NCBI GenBank assembly: GCA_031177355.1
Contig: JAPSGR010000001.1
Span: forward strand, 48,620-112,619
Origin: Candidatus Nitrosocosmicus sp.
Lineage (GTDB): Archaea > Thermoproteota > Nitrososphaeria > Nitrososphaerales > Nitrososphaeraceae
DNA: 64,000 nt
Direction of reading: 5' to 3'
The notes beneath the pieces were generated by a model. It was not told the DNA's origin and ran no database searches. It worked only from the letters and a program-made list of their open reading frames with translations. The position numbers and the translations under genes were made by a program. Numbering within the stretch: position 1 is the stretch's first letter; the number at the start of each line of letters is the position of its first letter. Below are positions 1 through 8,373 of this stretch, piece after piece.

Positions 1-58
1 GATTTTGCAGAATAGATGATCAAACAACTGCAATATTCACGCATAGGTGATAAAACTC

Positions 59-928
59 ATGAAAATAGCAAGAATTAGATTAAAAAATTCGATGGAATCG
101 TATGGTATAGTTTCTGACGATGGTCAGAAAATTATTACAAAAGAACAAATTCAGGAAGAAACTGGAATCCCCATACCACCTAGGATAAAGGAATTTTTAT
201 TTGGAGGTTGGATATCCGAGGTCAGAGAAGTGGGTAAAAATCTTCAATTTAAAATGCCTTTGTCAGAAGTTGAATTGTTGGCTCCCCTTCCTAACCCTCC
301 TAAAATTATATGCCTTGCCTTCAATTATTACGACCACGCAAGAGATGCGGGACTAACTCCCTCTGAAGAACCTGTCATCTTTTTGAAACCTCGCACTGCT
401 CTAAATTCGCCTCATGGCGATGTAATCTCACCATCTTACGTTAAAAGGCTTGACTATGAAGCTGAAATAGCTGTTGTAATAGGCTCACGTGTAAAAAAAA
501 TTTCCGAGGAAGAATCATTAGATGCGGTTTTCGGATATATGATATTTCATGATGTCTCTGCCCGTGATATCCAGTTTAGAGACAAGCAATTTACCAGAGG
601 GAAAAGTATAGATACATTTGCACCATGTGGTCCTTGGATAACTACAAAAGATGAGATTAAAGATCCTCAAAACTTGCGCATTACTACTAAAGTAAATGGT
701 GAGACTAGGCAGAATTCTTCAAGTAGTAATATGGTGATCCCAATTCGTAAAATAATATCTTCTCTGAGTAATCTAATTACTATAGAACCTGGTGACATCA
801 TATCTACTGGCACTCCAGCGGGCGTGGCCATGTCTATGAAGGAACCTCGTTACCTCAAACATGAGGATATAGTAGAGATTTCGATCGAAGGATTGGGAAC
901 CATACAAAATAGGATCTTATTTAACTAG
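59..928 (+). CDS. fumarylacetoacetate hydrolase (FAH) family protein
   Basis: A soluble enzyme of the FAH superfamily, whose members are metal-dependent hydrolases, decarboxylases or isomerases acting on 2-oxo/diketo acids; the substrate cannot be read from sequence. Visible family motifs are the EAEIAVVIG metal-site strand, the HDVSARDIQ segment, the KSIDTFAPCGPW block and the STGTPAGV loop near the end. At about 289 residues it has the usual length, with a short N-terminal domain before the catalytic fold. A GTG lies four codons upstream at 47, but I chose ATG 59 because AGGTGA (45-50) sits eight bases before it as a ribosome binding site. It stands alone, followed by a convergent gene. Confidence 0.85.
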   Translation: MKIARIRLKNSMESYGIVSDDGQKIITKEQIQEETGIPIPPRIKEFLFGGWISEVREVGKNLQFKMPLSEVELLAPLPNPPKIICLAFNYYDHARDAGLTPSEEPVIFLKPRTALNSPHGDVISPSYVKRLDYEAEIAVVIGSRVKKISEEESLDAVFGYMIFHDVSARDIQFRDKQFTRGKSIDTFAPCGPWITTKDEIKDPQNLRITTKVNGETRQNSSSSNMVIPIRKIISSLSNLITIEPGDIISTGTPAGVAMSMKEPRYLKHEDIVEISIEGLGTIQNRILFN

Positions 929-1008
929 ATTAAATTAGTTTCGGAGCGTGACAGGGGAACAATCTATTGGTTTAAAACAAACTAGAGAAGAATTTAAGTA
1001 CTGTTAAA

Positions 1009-1329
1009 TCAGTTTATCGACTTCTTTTTTTTATCGTCTTGGAGGTTAAGTCTTAACTCACTTTCCAAGATAGAAATATATTGTTTGTAAATCTCCAATA
1101 ATTGCTCTCTCACGTTAGCCAACTGCATGGACATATTCAAGGTTTTGATGCAGCTATCTAAAGTTCGTTCTGCAACAAAATTTTCCATTTCAAATTTAAA
1201 TTTCTTTATGATGTCTCGTTGATCATTACTTATTTCTTCTATAGTTTTGGTAATCTGTTGCAAATTTTCATTTAGCAATTTCATCTCTTTCGGGACATCA
1301 GATTGATCTCGCCTTTTTAAAAATATCAA
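1009..1329 (-). CDS. small coiled-coil hypothetical protein
   Basis: A 106-residue protein I do not recognise. It starts with a basic stretch (LKRRDQ) and then is almost wholly helical and charged, with regular hydrophobic spacing (LLNENLQQITKTIEEI; residues about 18-95) suggesting a coiled coil, and ends in a KKKK tail. There is no signal peptide or membrane segment. It converges with the FAH gene. A structural or partner-binding role is only a guess; the reading frame itself looks genuine from its composition. Confidence 0.6.
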   Translation of the reverse strand: MIFLKRRDQSDVPKEMKLLNENLQQITKTIEEISNDQRDIIKKFKFEMENFVAERTLDSCIKTLNMSMQLANVREQLLEIYKQYISILESELRLNLQDDKKKKSIN

Positions 1330-1421
1330 TACTTAAATAACAATCCATTTTTATTTATTTGTTCAACTTTGTTTAACTTTGCCCAATATTTTCTCAGTGG
1401 AGTTTATTTAATTAAAATTAT

Positions 1422-1601
1422 TTAATGCTGTATATTGATACTATATAATTTTGCATATTTGATACCTAATTCCAGAGTAATTGGTGAATCTCTATGTCGG
1501 CAATAGATGCTAACTCCATTCTTTGCCTGGATATTTAAAGAGATTAAACCTCCTTCAATTACATGCGATGAACTGTGATTCCCTATTGTTGAATCTTGCA
1601 A
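1422..1601 (-). CDS. possible small hypothetical protein, TTG start
   Basis: A possible 59-residue protein of unknown function. A longer frame from ATG at 1640 exists, but an AT-rich TATA-like stretch at about 1624-1634 read on this strand lies about 25 bases before TTG 1601, which would give a leaderless start. The sequence has a mixed composition (GGLISLNIQAKNG, YCRHRDSPITLELG) unlike random AT-rich translation. It diverges from the geranylgeranyl reductase gene, whose start is only about 40 bases away. No family recognised; could be spurious. Confidence 0.35.
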   Translation of the reverse strand: MQDSTIGNHSSSHVIEGGLISLNIQAKNGVSIYCRHRDSPITLELGIKYAKLYSINIQH

Positions 1602-1643
1602 AACTATAAAACCACATCGAATGAATATAATATGTAACATTTA

Positions 1644-2840
1644 TTGAAATATGACATTGCTATAGTCGGTGGAGGGCCAGCAGGATTATCTGCAGCCTAT
1701 TCTGCATCAAAACAAGGTGCTAAGGTAATTCTGTTCGAAAAAGATCCTTCGTTTGGTCATAACGTTAGGACGAGTGGTGTTAGCTGGATAAAGGAGATGG
1801 AAAAATACGGAATCTCTAGAGAATTTTATAATCCCATAAAAAACTTTTCCTTTATCTCGCCTAATAATGAAGCTAAAATTTCGGGAAATGATGATACAGC
1901 TTGCGTCTTAGACGTTAAAAAAACTTACCAGCTATTAGCTTGCAAAGCCGCAGCTGAAGGCGCTGAATTACTAGTAAAAAGTCAGGTCACAGAGGTATCT
2001 CAAAATCGTGATGATAGAACAAATACTTTAAAGATAGTTACACCTGCAGGTCAAAAATCTGTTGAAGCCACTTTAATTATAGATGCGTCGGGCTTCAGCA
2101 GTTTTGTTGCTAGAAAATTGGGCTATGTTAAGGAATGGCAAAGATACGGTGTAGGCGCTGAATATGAGTGTTATTGTGATAGTGTTGATAAATCAACATT
2201 GACACTTTTGGTTGGGAAAATTTATTCTGACGCTGGATATGCATGGGTTTTCCCGCTGTCTAATAACAGGGTGAGAATTGGCGTTGGTATAGGAAAGCCT
2301 AACTCAAAATTAGATCCAATAAAAAAACTGAATGAATTAACACAAAACAGGATCAAACCATTGGATTCTATGGGTAAAATTCAACCAATTGAATTCCATT
2401 TTGGCTTGATACCTAATCAGGGCTTAAGAACAAAGAGCGTTTTCAATGGGCTAATTTTAGTAGGAGACACAGTAGGGCAGGCGAATCCCATTGTACTGGA
2501 AGGGATACGATATGCCATTGAATTTGGAAGACTTGCTGGAAAAGTGGGCGCAGAATCTCTGGCATATGGTTCTACCGAAAGCTCTTTAAGATCTTATGAA
2601 ATAGCAAATAAAACGACTCTTGAGAAGAAAATAAATTCGGCACTTAAAGTACAGTCGCGTTGGCTAAGTCTATCTGATTCTGAATGGGACAGGGAAATCG
2701 ATATAATAAAGGAATTAACAATAGACGAGTTTTTAGACTTCATCAAGTCTGAATTTACTCCTTCCAGAATGATCAAAGTTGCTTTGAATCATCCAAAATT
2801 GTTAGCCAAGCAGTTATTTAACCTCGTACTGAACAGATAA
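1644..2840 (+). CDS. geranylgeranyl reductase family FAD-dependent enzyme
   Basis: Likely digeranylgeranylglycerophospholipid reductase or a close relative, which saturates the isoprenoid chains of archaeal membrane lipids using FAD. The N-terminus has the dinucleotide-binding motif GGGPAG (residues 8-13) followed by the FEKD ribose-binding acid. The middle holds the family's WVFPL strand, and near residue 275 is GDTVGQANPIVLEGIRYA, the second FAD contact typical of the family. At 398 residues it has normal length. The start is TTG at 1644; the dinucleotide fold begins at once, so no upstream start is needed. Some family members act on quinones or chlorophyll precursors, so the exact substrate is inferred. 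Confidence 0.85.
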   Translation: MKYDIAIVGGGPAGLSAAYSASKQGAKVILFEKDPSFGHNVRTSGVSWIKEMEKYGISREFYNPIKNFSFISPNNEAKISGNDDTACVLDVKKTYQLLACKAAAEGAELLVKSQVTEVSQNRDDRTNTLKIVTPAGQKSVEATLIIDASGFSSFVARKLGYVKEWQRYGVGAEYECYCDSVDKSTLTLLVGKIYSDAGYAWVFPLSNNRVRIGVGIGKPNSKLDPIKKLNELTQNRIKPLDSMGKIQPIEFHFGLIPNQGLRTKSVFNGLILVGDTVGQANPIVLEGIRYAIEFGRLAGKVGAESLAYGSTESSLRSYEIANKTTLEKKINSALKVQSRWLSLSDSEWDREIDIIKELTIDEFLDFIKSEFTPSRMIKVALNHPKLLAKQLFNLVLNR

Positions 2841-2975
2841 AACTACGTTGCATGGGATTTGTTGAAAATCCTTCTTCGATTATTTGTTTTCAAATCTTCC
2901 AACAGATTATAGAACTAGCATGAAATAGGATTTTATTTTATATTAATTCACTTTTGACGCTCATTAAACAATAAG

Positions 2976-2985
2976 ATATTTATAT
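2976..2985 (+). promoter_or_regulatory. TATA-like promoter of the nuo operon
   Basis: The AT-rich element atatttatat lies about 30 bases before the TTG start of nuoA. At the usual archaeal TATA-to-start spacing, transcription would begin at about 3007, giving an essentially leaderless message. This is read from position and composition only. Confidence 0.5.
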
Positions 2986-3009
2986 CTACAATTCTCAGCC
3001 ACTTTTAAT

Positions 3010-3384
3010 TTGGCAGGAGAAACCGCTACACAATTTCTTCCAATATTATATTTATTTGGATTTGGGATTTTGGCTGGAGTTCCTTCGATAGTCTTATCAA
3101 GGTTATTATCTCCTAGAAGAAGGCATAATCCAGTAAAATTCCTTCCAATGGAATGTGGTCAAGTTCCTTCAGGAGAAGGACGATCTCATTTTATGATGCA
3201 GTATTATTCGTATATTCTCATGTTTGTGGTTTTTGATGTAATGTCTATATTTCTTTATGCATGGGGTACTACTTTCTTCTCAATTCCTAGAGAATCAACA
3301 TTACCCATGATTGGATTTTTGGGGATCATGTTTGCAGCGATGGGTTATGCATTATTCTTAGCAGGAAGAAAAGGAATATGGTAA
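3010..3384 (+). CDS. nuoA: NADH-quinone oxidoreductase-like subunit A
   Basis: Membrane subunit of complex I, helping form the quinone chamber next to subunits H and J. The 124-residue protein has three hydrophobic helices (about residues 9-30, 66-88 and 97-118). The loop with KFLPMECGQVPSGEGR carries the conserved Glu-Cys-Gly motif of subunit A. The start is TTG at 3010, supported by a TATA-like box about 25-30 bases upstream and by the family's normal N-terminus. It opens the run nuoABCDHIJK. With no NuoE, F or G in the window, the electron donor is probably not NADH; reduced ferredoxin or another carrier is usually proposed for this form. Confidence 0.93.
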   Translation: MAGETATQFLPILYLFGFGILAGVPSIVLSRLLSPRRRHNPVKFLPMECGQVPSGEGRSHFMMQYYSYILMFVVFDVMSIFLYAWGTTFFSIPRESTLPMIGFLGIMFAAMGYALFLAGRKGIW

Positions 3385-3453
3385 AGTGATTGGTATTGAT
3401 TATTCCAATAGATATTAATAACTTGATCGCCTTATATTATCAGAGGTAAAAAC

Positions 3454-3969
3454 ATGCTAAAAGATTTAGTAAATCCTACCAACGTCAATATTTATGTATC
3501 AAAACTTAGCGATGTTTTAATTAAAGCTGTAGAGGAACCATTAGGATACGCTATTAATTGGGGTCGGATTTATTCATTATGGCCTGTGCATCTCGAAACC
3601 GGATGTTGTAGTGTTGAATTCGGTGCTGCTTCAAGTCCGAGGTATGATGTAGAGAGATTTGGGATGTTAGAAGCTTTTGGGTCTTTAAGACAGTGTGATT
3701 TGATTGTAGTTCTAGGTACAGTCACCCGAAAAATGGCACCTAGGCTAAGAATGGTTTATGATCAAATGCCTGAGCCCAAATATGTTATAGCTATGGGCGC
3801 TTGTGCTATCACTGGTGGCTTATATCTTGATTCATATAATGTTCTGCCCGGAGCAGATAGTGTAGTGCCTGTAGACGTCTACGTGCCGGGTTGTCCTCCG
3901 AGACCTGAGACTTTAATCCAGGGATGTTTTCTCCTACAGGAAAAAATTAAGAGGTCAAAAATAAAATAA
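3454..3969 (+). CDS. nuoB: complex I subunit B, [4Fe-4S] cluster N2 carrier
   Basis: Peripheral-arm subunit that holds the last iron-sulfur cluster (N2) before quinone. The ligands are visible: adjacent Cys51-Cys52 in ETGCCSVEF, Cys117 in GACAITGG and Cys147 in VPGCPPRPE. The length of 171 residues is normal. ATG 3454 is preceded by AGAGGTAAAA, a reasonable ribosome binding site. The stop TAA overlaps the ATG of nuoC by one base, so the two are translationally coupled. Nothing in it is atypical. Confidence 0.95.
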   Translation: MLKDLVNPTNVNIYVSKLSDVLIKAVEEPLGYAINWGRIYSLWPVHLETGCCSVEFGAASSPRYDVERFGMLEAFGSLRQCDLIVVLGTVTRKMAPRLRMVYDQMPEPKYVIAMGACAITGGLYLDSYNVLPGADSVVPVDVYVPGCPPRPETLIQGCFLLQEKIKRSKIK

Positions 3970-4493
3970 TGGAAAATAAAGATAACTCTTTTGGGCAACT
4001 GATAGATACCAGTAAAGACTTAGATAATAAAATAACCTCTAATATAATAAAATCCGCTATTCAAAACTTTAACCAGAAAATTCAATTAGTATACGAAAAA
4101 CCAAATCGTTCTAAAATATTTGTAAATAATGAATCATTGGTAGAAGTAGCCCTATTTTTGAGAAATACATATGGGTTAGATCATGTGGAATCAATGTCTG
4201 GAACCGATTTTCCCGCCGAAAATGAAATTGAAATTAATTATCATCTGGGCTCTTACATTAATCAAGACTTGCATCCTTACATACTAAACCTAGCTACACG
4301 TGTTGATAGAGAAAATGCGAAATCAAATAGTTTGATAAATATCTTTCCGAGTGTTGAATATTTTGAGCGTGAAACATACGAAATGCTAGGAGTGTATTTT
4401 GTAGGGCATCCAAGAAATGAACCTTTCTTATTACCAGAAGATTGGGCTGATCTACCTCCACTGAGAAAAGATTTTAAACTAAAAGGAAGATAA
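3969..4493 (+). CDS. nuoC: complex I subunit C (30 kDa subunit)
   Basis: Peripheral-arm subunit that packs against NuoD near the quinone site. The family signature is seen in the second half: SVEYFERETYEMLGVYFVGHP (here about residues 128-148) followed by LLPEDWADLPPLRKDF, which is the conserved 30-kDa subunit C-terminus. The first 35 residues are hydrophilic and variable. The ATG overlaps the nuoB stop by one base, and nuoD follows after 20 bases with a GGAGAA ribosome binding site. C and D are separate genes here, not fused as in some bacteria. Confidence 0.93.
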   Translation: MENKDNSFGQLIDTSKDLDNKITSNIIKSAIQNFNQKIQLVYEKPNRSKIFVNNESLVEVALFLRNTYGLDHVESMSGTDFPAENEIEINYHLGSYINQDLHPYILNLATRVDRENAKSNSLINIFPSVEYFERETYEMLGVYFVGHPRNEPFLLPEDWADLPPLRKDFKLKGR

Positions 4494-4513
4494 TCAAGGA
4501 GAATTCAAAAGTA

Positions 4514-5674
4514 ATGTCTACTCTTGATGATAAAATTAACGAGATCAATAGATTAGCAATTCAGATTACTAAAGATAATGATGATGACCGTTTAATGAAT
4601 TTGAGTATTGGTCCTCAGCATCCTGGTTCAGGCCATTTTCGTATAGTCATAAAGGTAGATGGAGACTATATAGTATATGCCGACCCTGACATAGGTTACG
4701 TCCACAGGGGAGAAGAGAAAATGTCTGAACATAGAAATTTTATTCAGAATATTCCCCATTTGGAAAGACCTGTGATTCATGACTCTACTAATATTATTTA
4801 TTCATATAGTTTGGCGATAGAGGAACTTATAGGGATTAATCCACCTCGAAGGGGACAATTTGTTAGGGCAATTGCTGCAGAATTGGATCGATTAGTTTAC
4901 ACTACCTATTGGCTGGCAATATATGGAATATTTTTAGGTCATTCGACTATGTTTATGTGGCCTACAGGCGACCGAGAATTAATAATAGATTTGCTTGAAA
5001 GGATGACGGGACACCGAGTTACTCATGCATTTAGTGTACCAGGAGGAGTGAGAAACGACATTCCCTATAATTTCAAAGAAAAATGCCTTACTCAGATCAA
5101 TTACTTTGAAAAAAGACTAAAGGAGTATGAAGACATCTTTTACAATAATCCATTACTGAGACAAAGAACTGAAGGGGTTGGAATCATGAATAAAGAAGAT
5201 GCAATAAAATTGGGAGTAACAGGCTCAGTTCTTCGAGCTTCAGGCGTTCCTTATGATATTAGAAAAGTTGAGCCTTATGATGTGTACGATGAAATAGATT
5301 TCAAAGTCCAGTATATGAAATCATGTGATACATTTGCCCGAGCTTATGTTCCTTATTTAGATATGAAGGAATCGTGCCATATAATTAGACAGCTTTTAGA
5401 TAAAATGCCTGATGAAGGAAGTGTGAGAGAAAAGATAGTTGGAAACGTCAAGGCTCAGCCGGGGGAGACATATAGAAGAGTAGAGTCAGGCAGAGGCGCT
5501 TTGGGTTATTATATCATTAGTGATGGAAGTACCAAACCATATAGATTAAAAATCTCGACAGGGTCATTCCGAAATATATTGGCCTTACCCTTTCTATTAG
5601 TTGGTTCCAAGTTGGGTGATATGCCAGCTATATATTGGGCTTTGAATTATTGGCCTATAGAGGCAGATAGATAA
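4514..5674 (+). CDS. nuoD: complex I subunit D (49 kDa subunit)
   Basis: Catalytic quinone-site subunit related to the large subunit of [NiFe] hydrogenases. GPQHPGSGHFR (about residues 33-43) is the conserved N-terminal quinone-pocket motif, followed by DIGYVHRGEEKMSEHRN and the GVRNDIP segment; the C-terminus IYWALNYWPIEADR ends in the conserved acidic-Arg tail. The hydrogenase nickel cysteines are absent, as in all complex I D subunits. The 386-residue length is normal. The stop TAA overlaps the ATG of nuoH by one base. Confidence 0.95.
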   Translation: MSTLDDKINEINRLAIQITKDNDDDRLMNLSIGPQHPGSGHFRIVIKVDGDYIVYADPDIGYVHRGEEKMSEHRNFIQNIPHLERPVIHDSTNIIYSYSLAIEELIGINPPRRGQFVRAIAAELDRLVYTTYWLAIYGIFLGHSTMFMWPTGDRELIIDLLERMTGHRVTHAFSVPGGVRNDIPYNFKEKCLTQINYFEKRLKEYEDIFYNNPLLRQRTEGVGIMNKEDAIKLGVTGSVLRASGVPYDIRKVEPYDVYDEIDFKVQYMKSCDTFARAYVPYLDMKESCHIIRQLLDKMPDEGSVREKIVGNVKAQPGETYRRVESGRGALGYYIISDGSTKPYRLKISTGSFRNILALPFLLVGSKLGDMPAIYWALNYWPIEADR

Positions 5675-6975
5675 TGGGCTCTTTGACTCCAGATTTTCGT
5701 TTTGGAAATTTTGTAGGTAGTATAGTTTGGTTAGTATTTGTAATATTGGCCTTAGTTACATTGCTTATATTACCTATTATCTTTTTCACATTATTTTATA
5801 TTCCATTACCGGTGGTAGATGGCGAGGTACTCACTCCCTATCTTTTCTTTTCAATGATGGTTGATCCGTCAAGAACATTACCAATCGTCCAATTCTTCAT
5901 TCACACCGATTTGTTTCGAGCGGCTATCTTCCCAGGATTTGGTTTCGCTGCGCTAATAGCTGCAGCTACTATATTTGTTGAGCGAAAATTGTTGGCCAAA
6001 ATGCAATTGCGCGTAGGTCCTTTATATGCAGGTAAAGTTGAAGGAATTTTTCAGTTGTTAGCTGATGGTTTAAAATTACTTACCAAGGAAATTATTGTTC
6101 CATCTGGTGCCGATAGACCAATCTTTTGGTTGGCTCCGATTATGTATGTTTCTACTGCTGCTGCAGTAGTCGCCTTGATACCTGTGGCCTCAGGATGGGT
6201 TGTCGCAGATGTAGACGTTGGATTGATAGCTGCATTTGCAATCCTGGCGTTCTTCCCACTCATTGCTCTCTTGTTCTCCTGGGCTAGTAATAGCAAATTC
6301 CCATTTATTGGGGGATTAAGAGCCCTACATCAGATGATTGCATTTGAGATACCATTTTTCTTATCTGCTTTACCTGTAGTAATAATGTCATCTTCACTAA
6401 ATCTTTCTGACATAGCACGGTCGCAAAATATCTTTTGGAATATATTTATACTTCCAATAAACGCATTTGTATTTTTTATATCATCATTAGCCGAATTGGA
6501 AAGAATTCCATTTGATTTACCTGAAGCTGAGAGCGAAATTGTTGCGGGTTGGTTAACTGAGACTACAGGAATGATGTATGGATTAATTCAATTGGGTAGT
6601 TACCTGAAATTATACGCTTTGGCGGGGTTGTTTGTTGTTCTGTTCTTGGGTGGATGGAGTGGTCCACAGATTTTCCCGCCCGAATTGATACCCGGTGCTC
6701 ATGATTCTAATTTGCCTTTACTACAGATGATCGCACTAGATGGACTTTATAATCCAGTGACTGTAAATGGCATATTTTGGTTTTTGATAAAGATAATTAT
6801 CGTAATACTGCTGATGCTGATAGTAAGAGGTATCAATCCTAGAATTCGAATCGATATCTTACTTCATACAGGTTGGTACAAATTGATCGTTTTAACATTC
6901 ATAAATCTGTTTGTGGTATTGATGTTGATCTACGGTGGAGTTATTGGACCAGGAGGATTGATTTCGGCAAGATGA
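5674..6975 (+). CDS. nuoH: complex I subunit H, membrane quinone-site subunit
   Basis: Integral membrane subunit linking the peripheral arm to the proton pumps. It has eight or more hydrophobic helices. Family motifs are ERKLLAKMQLRVGP (about residues 102-115), the RALHQMIAFEIPF segment, and LAELERIPFDLPEAESEIVAGW, the charged loop lining the quinone tunnel. At 433 residues it is longer than typical bacterial NuoH, mainly through an N-terminal extension of about 70 residues with its own hydrophobic segment. Its stop overlaps the chosen nuoI ATG by four bases (ATGA). Confidence 0.94.
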   Translation: MGSLTPDFRFGNFVGSIVWLVFVILALVTLLILPIIFFTLFYIPLPVVDGEVLTPYLFFSMMVDPSRTLPIVQFFIHTDLFRAAIFPGFGFAALIAAATIFVERKLLAKMQLRVGPLYAGKVEGIFQLLADGLKLLTKEIIVPSGADRPIFWLAPIMYVSTAAAVVALIPVASGWVVADVDVGLIAAFAILAFFPLIALLFSWASNSKFPFIGGLRALHQMIAFEIPFFLSALPVVIMSSSLNLSDIARSQNIFWNIFILPINAFVFFISSLAELERIPFDLPEAESEIVAGWLTETTGMMYGLIQLGSYLKLYALAGLFVVLFLGGWSGPQIFPPELIPGAHDSNLPLLQMIALDGLYNPVTVNGIFWFLIKIIIVILLMLIVRGINPRIRIDILLHTGWYKLIVLTFINLFVVLMLIYGGVIGPGGLISAR

Positions 6976-7472
6976 ACACAGCGACAGGATTTATTAAAGC
7001 AATACAATCTGGCACAAAGCATATTGTGATGAAGAGATTCACTTTGCGTTATCCAGAAGAGAAACTTAAGTTTACGGGCGACGGATATCAGTTTGATCCA
7101 AAAAAAGGTGTAGGAATTGCAGGAACTCGAGGCCGACATATCTTATTTCATGACAAATGTACTGGCTGTCAGCTGTGTGCAATTGCTTGTGAAGGAATTG
7201 CTGAAGCTATTACTATGGTCAAAGTTGATGAACAGTGGAAACAAAATAAGAAATCTATAATGCCTCAAATAGATTATGGTAAATGTGTTTTTTGTGGGTT
7301 CTGTGTAGACGCATGCCCCTTCTACGCTTTATATATGACAAACGATTATGAGTTGTCTGCTTATACCAAGACTCATCTAATCTATACACCTGCTCAACTA
7401 GCAGTAAAACCAAGGGATGATGGCGAAGTTGAAATAAAGATGGGCAAACGTGGTGCATATCATGGTAGATAG
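6972..7472 (+). CDS. nuoI: complex I subunit I, 2x[4Fe-4S] ferredoxin-like
   Basis: Peripheral-arm subunit carrying two [4Fe-4S] clusters (N6a, N6b). Two cysteine motifs are visible: CTGCQLCAIAC and CVFCGFCVDACP, about 45 residues apart. The open frame extends upstream to 6873 inside nuoH, but I chose ATG 6972 because it overlaps the nuoH stop as ATGA, and the protein from there (166 residues) matches the family's length and N-terminus. The first motif is followed by Glu instead of the usual Pro, a minor variation. The C-terminal tail is basic and polar. Confidence 0.93.
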   Translation: MNTATGFIKAIQSGTKHIVMKRFTLRYPEEKLKFTGDGYQFDPKKGVGIAGTRGRHILFHDKCTGCQLCAIACEGIAEAITMVKVDEQWKQNKKSIMPQIDYGKCVFCGFCVDACPFYALYMTNDYELSAYTKTHLIYTPAQLAVKPRDDGEVEIKMGKRGAYHGR

Positions 7473-7983
7473 CATATTCGTAGGATTATCAATTATTACT
7501 GTTGGTTCTGCCATACTCTCTCTTGAGAGCAGAGAATTACTATATGGTGGAATAGCACTAGCCATATCAATGTTAGGGATAGCAGGATACTTTATTATTT
7601 TAGATGCACCTTTCGTTGCAATGTTTCAGATTGCGGTATATGTTGGTGCAGTAGCTGTATTAATTATATTTACAGTAATGTTAGTCAGAGCACCTAATAC
7701 CGTTACGAAAAAAGAGACAAGAAAAAGAAAAATTACTGGAATATTATTAGGTTTAGCTTTTTTGCTATTAGCTGGTTCTATTCTCGGAAGCTCTGCTGTT
7801 ACTCAGTTAAAATTCAATGAGGATGCCCCAGTATTTGATGTCCAAGAGATAGGGAAAGGATTATTAACTTATTATTCTCCGGTACTAATAGTCTTGGCTT
7901 TAACATTGGCAAGTGCTGTAATAGGGGCTTTAGCGTTAGCCCGAAGGGAGGATATAGAGGAGCGAAATGAACCAACCAACTGA
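7462..7983 (+). CDS. nuoJ: complex I subunit J
   Basis: Membrane subunit of about 173 residues with five predicted hydrophobic helices. The segment FQIAVYVGAVAVLIIFTVMLV (about residues 52-72) is the family's conserved helix containing the pi-bulge region that couples quinone chemistry to pumping. A GTG at 7450 lies in frame, but ATG 7462 is preferred because it overlaps the nuoI end by 11 bases and gives the usual N-terminus. The 3' end overlaps nuoK by 17 bases. Confidence 0.92.
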   Translation: MVDSIFVGLSIITVGSAILSLESRELLYGGIALAISMLGIAGYFIILDAPFVAMFQIAVYVGAVAVLIIFTVMLVRAPNTVTKKETRKRKITGILLGLAFLLLAGSILGSSAVTQLKFNEDAPVFDVQEIGKGLLTYYSPVLIVLALTLASAVIGALALARREDIEERNEPTN

Positions 7984-8269
7984 TTTTCTCTACATTGCGG
8001 TAATCCTTGTATCTATAGGAATATATGGATTAGTCGTAAAAAGGAACGCACTGCGATTGATTTTTTCAATTGAATTGATAGCAAATGCAGTAAATCTTGC
8101 ACTAATTGCGTTCTCCAGGATGCTTCCAAGCCCTGAAGGACAGATCTTTGTACTATTTTCTATAGCCATATCAGCTGCAGAAGTTGCAGTAGGATTAGGA
8201 ATCATCATAGTAGCTTATCGATTCTATAAGGATATAGATATTACAGAGTACCAGAATCTCAAAAATTAG
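7967..8269 (+). CDS. nuoK: complex I subunit K
   Basis: Small membrane subunit, 100 residues with three helices. The second helix (IELIANAVNLALIAFSRM, about residues 36-53) carries the conserved glutamate of the proton path, and the third (AEVAVGLGIIIVAYRFY) carries the second one. It begins inside the nuoJ end, so translation is probably coupled, and GGAGGATATAGAGG lies just upstream as a ribosome binding region. It is the last gene of the first nuo block; a T-run and a new TATA box follow. Confidence 0.93.
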   Translation: MNQPTDFLYIAVILVSIGIYGLVVKRNALRLIFSIELIANAVNLALIAFSRMLPSPEGQIFVLFSIAISAAEVAVGLGIIIVAYRFYKDIDITEYQNLKN

Positions 8270-8292
8270 ATCAGTCTTAAAATTAACAATAC

Positions 8293-8299
8293 TTTTTTT
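8293..8299 (+). terminator. T-run after nuoK
   Basis: Seven consecutive T bases 24 bases after the nuoK stop. Archaeal RNA polymerases terminate at such T-tracts without a hairpin. The next TATA-like box lies directly downstream, which supports a partial break between nuoABCDHIJK and nuoMLN. Confidence 0.4.
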
Positions 8300-8316
8300 C
8301 AATAATCAACCGTATA

Positions 8317-8326
8317 ATATATAAAA
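8317..8326 (+). promoter_or_regulatory. internal TATA-like promoter for nuoMLN
   Basis: The sequence atatataaaa is a strong match to an archaeal TATA box. A start about 25 bases downstream would give a leader of about 25-30 bases before the nuoM ATG at 8374, containing GGAG (8357-8360) as a ribosome binding site. This contrasts with the nearly leaderless nuoA. Confidence 0.5.
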
Positions 8327-8373
8327 GGAGTCAATGTCGTTGAGGTAGGGGTATTCGGAGCAAGAGAATGTAG

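Noticed and set aside
6051-6296. 81-codon minus-strand frame inside nuoH
   Set aside because: Antisense to a membrane subunit with clear family motifs; low-complexity Ala/Thr reading is a shadow of hydrophobic codons.
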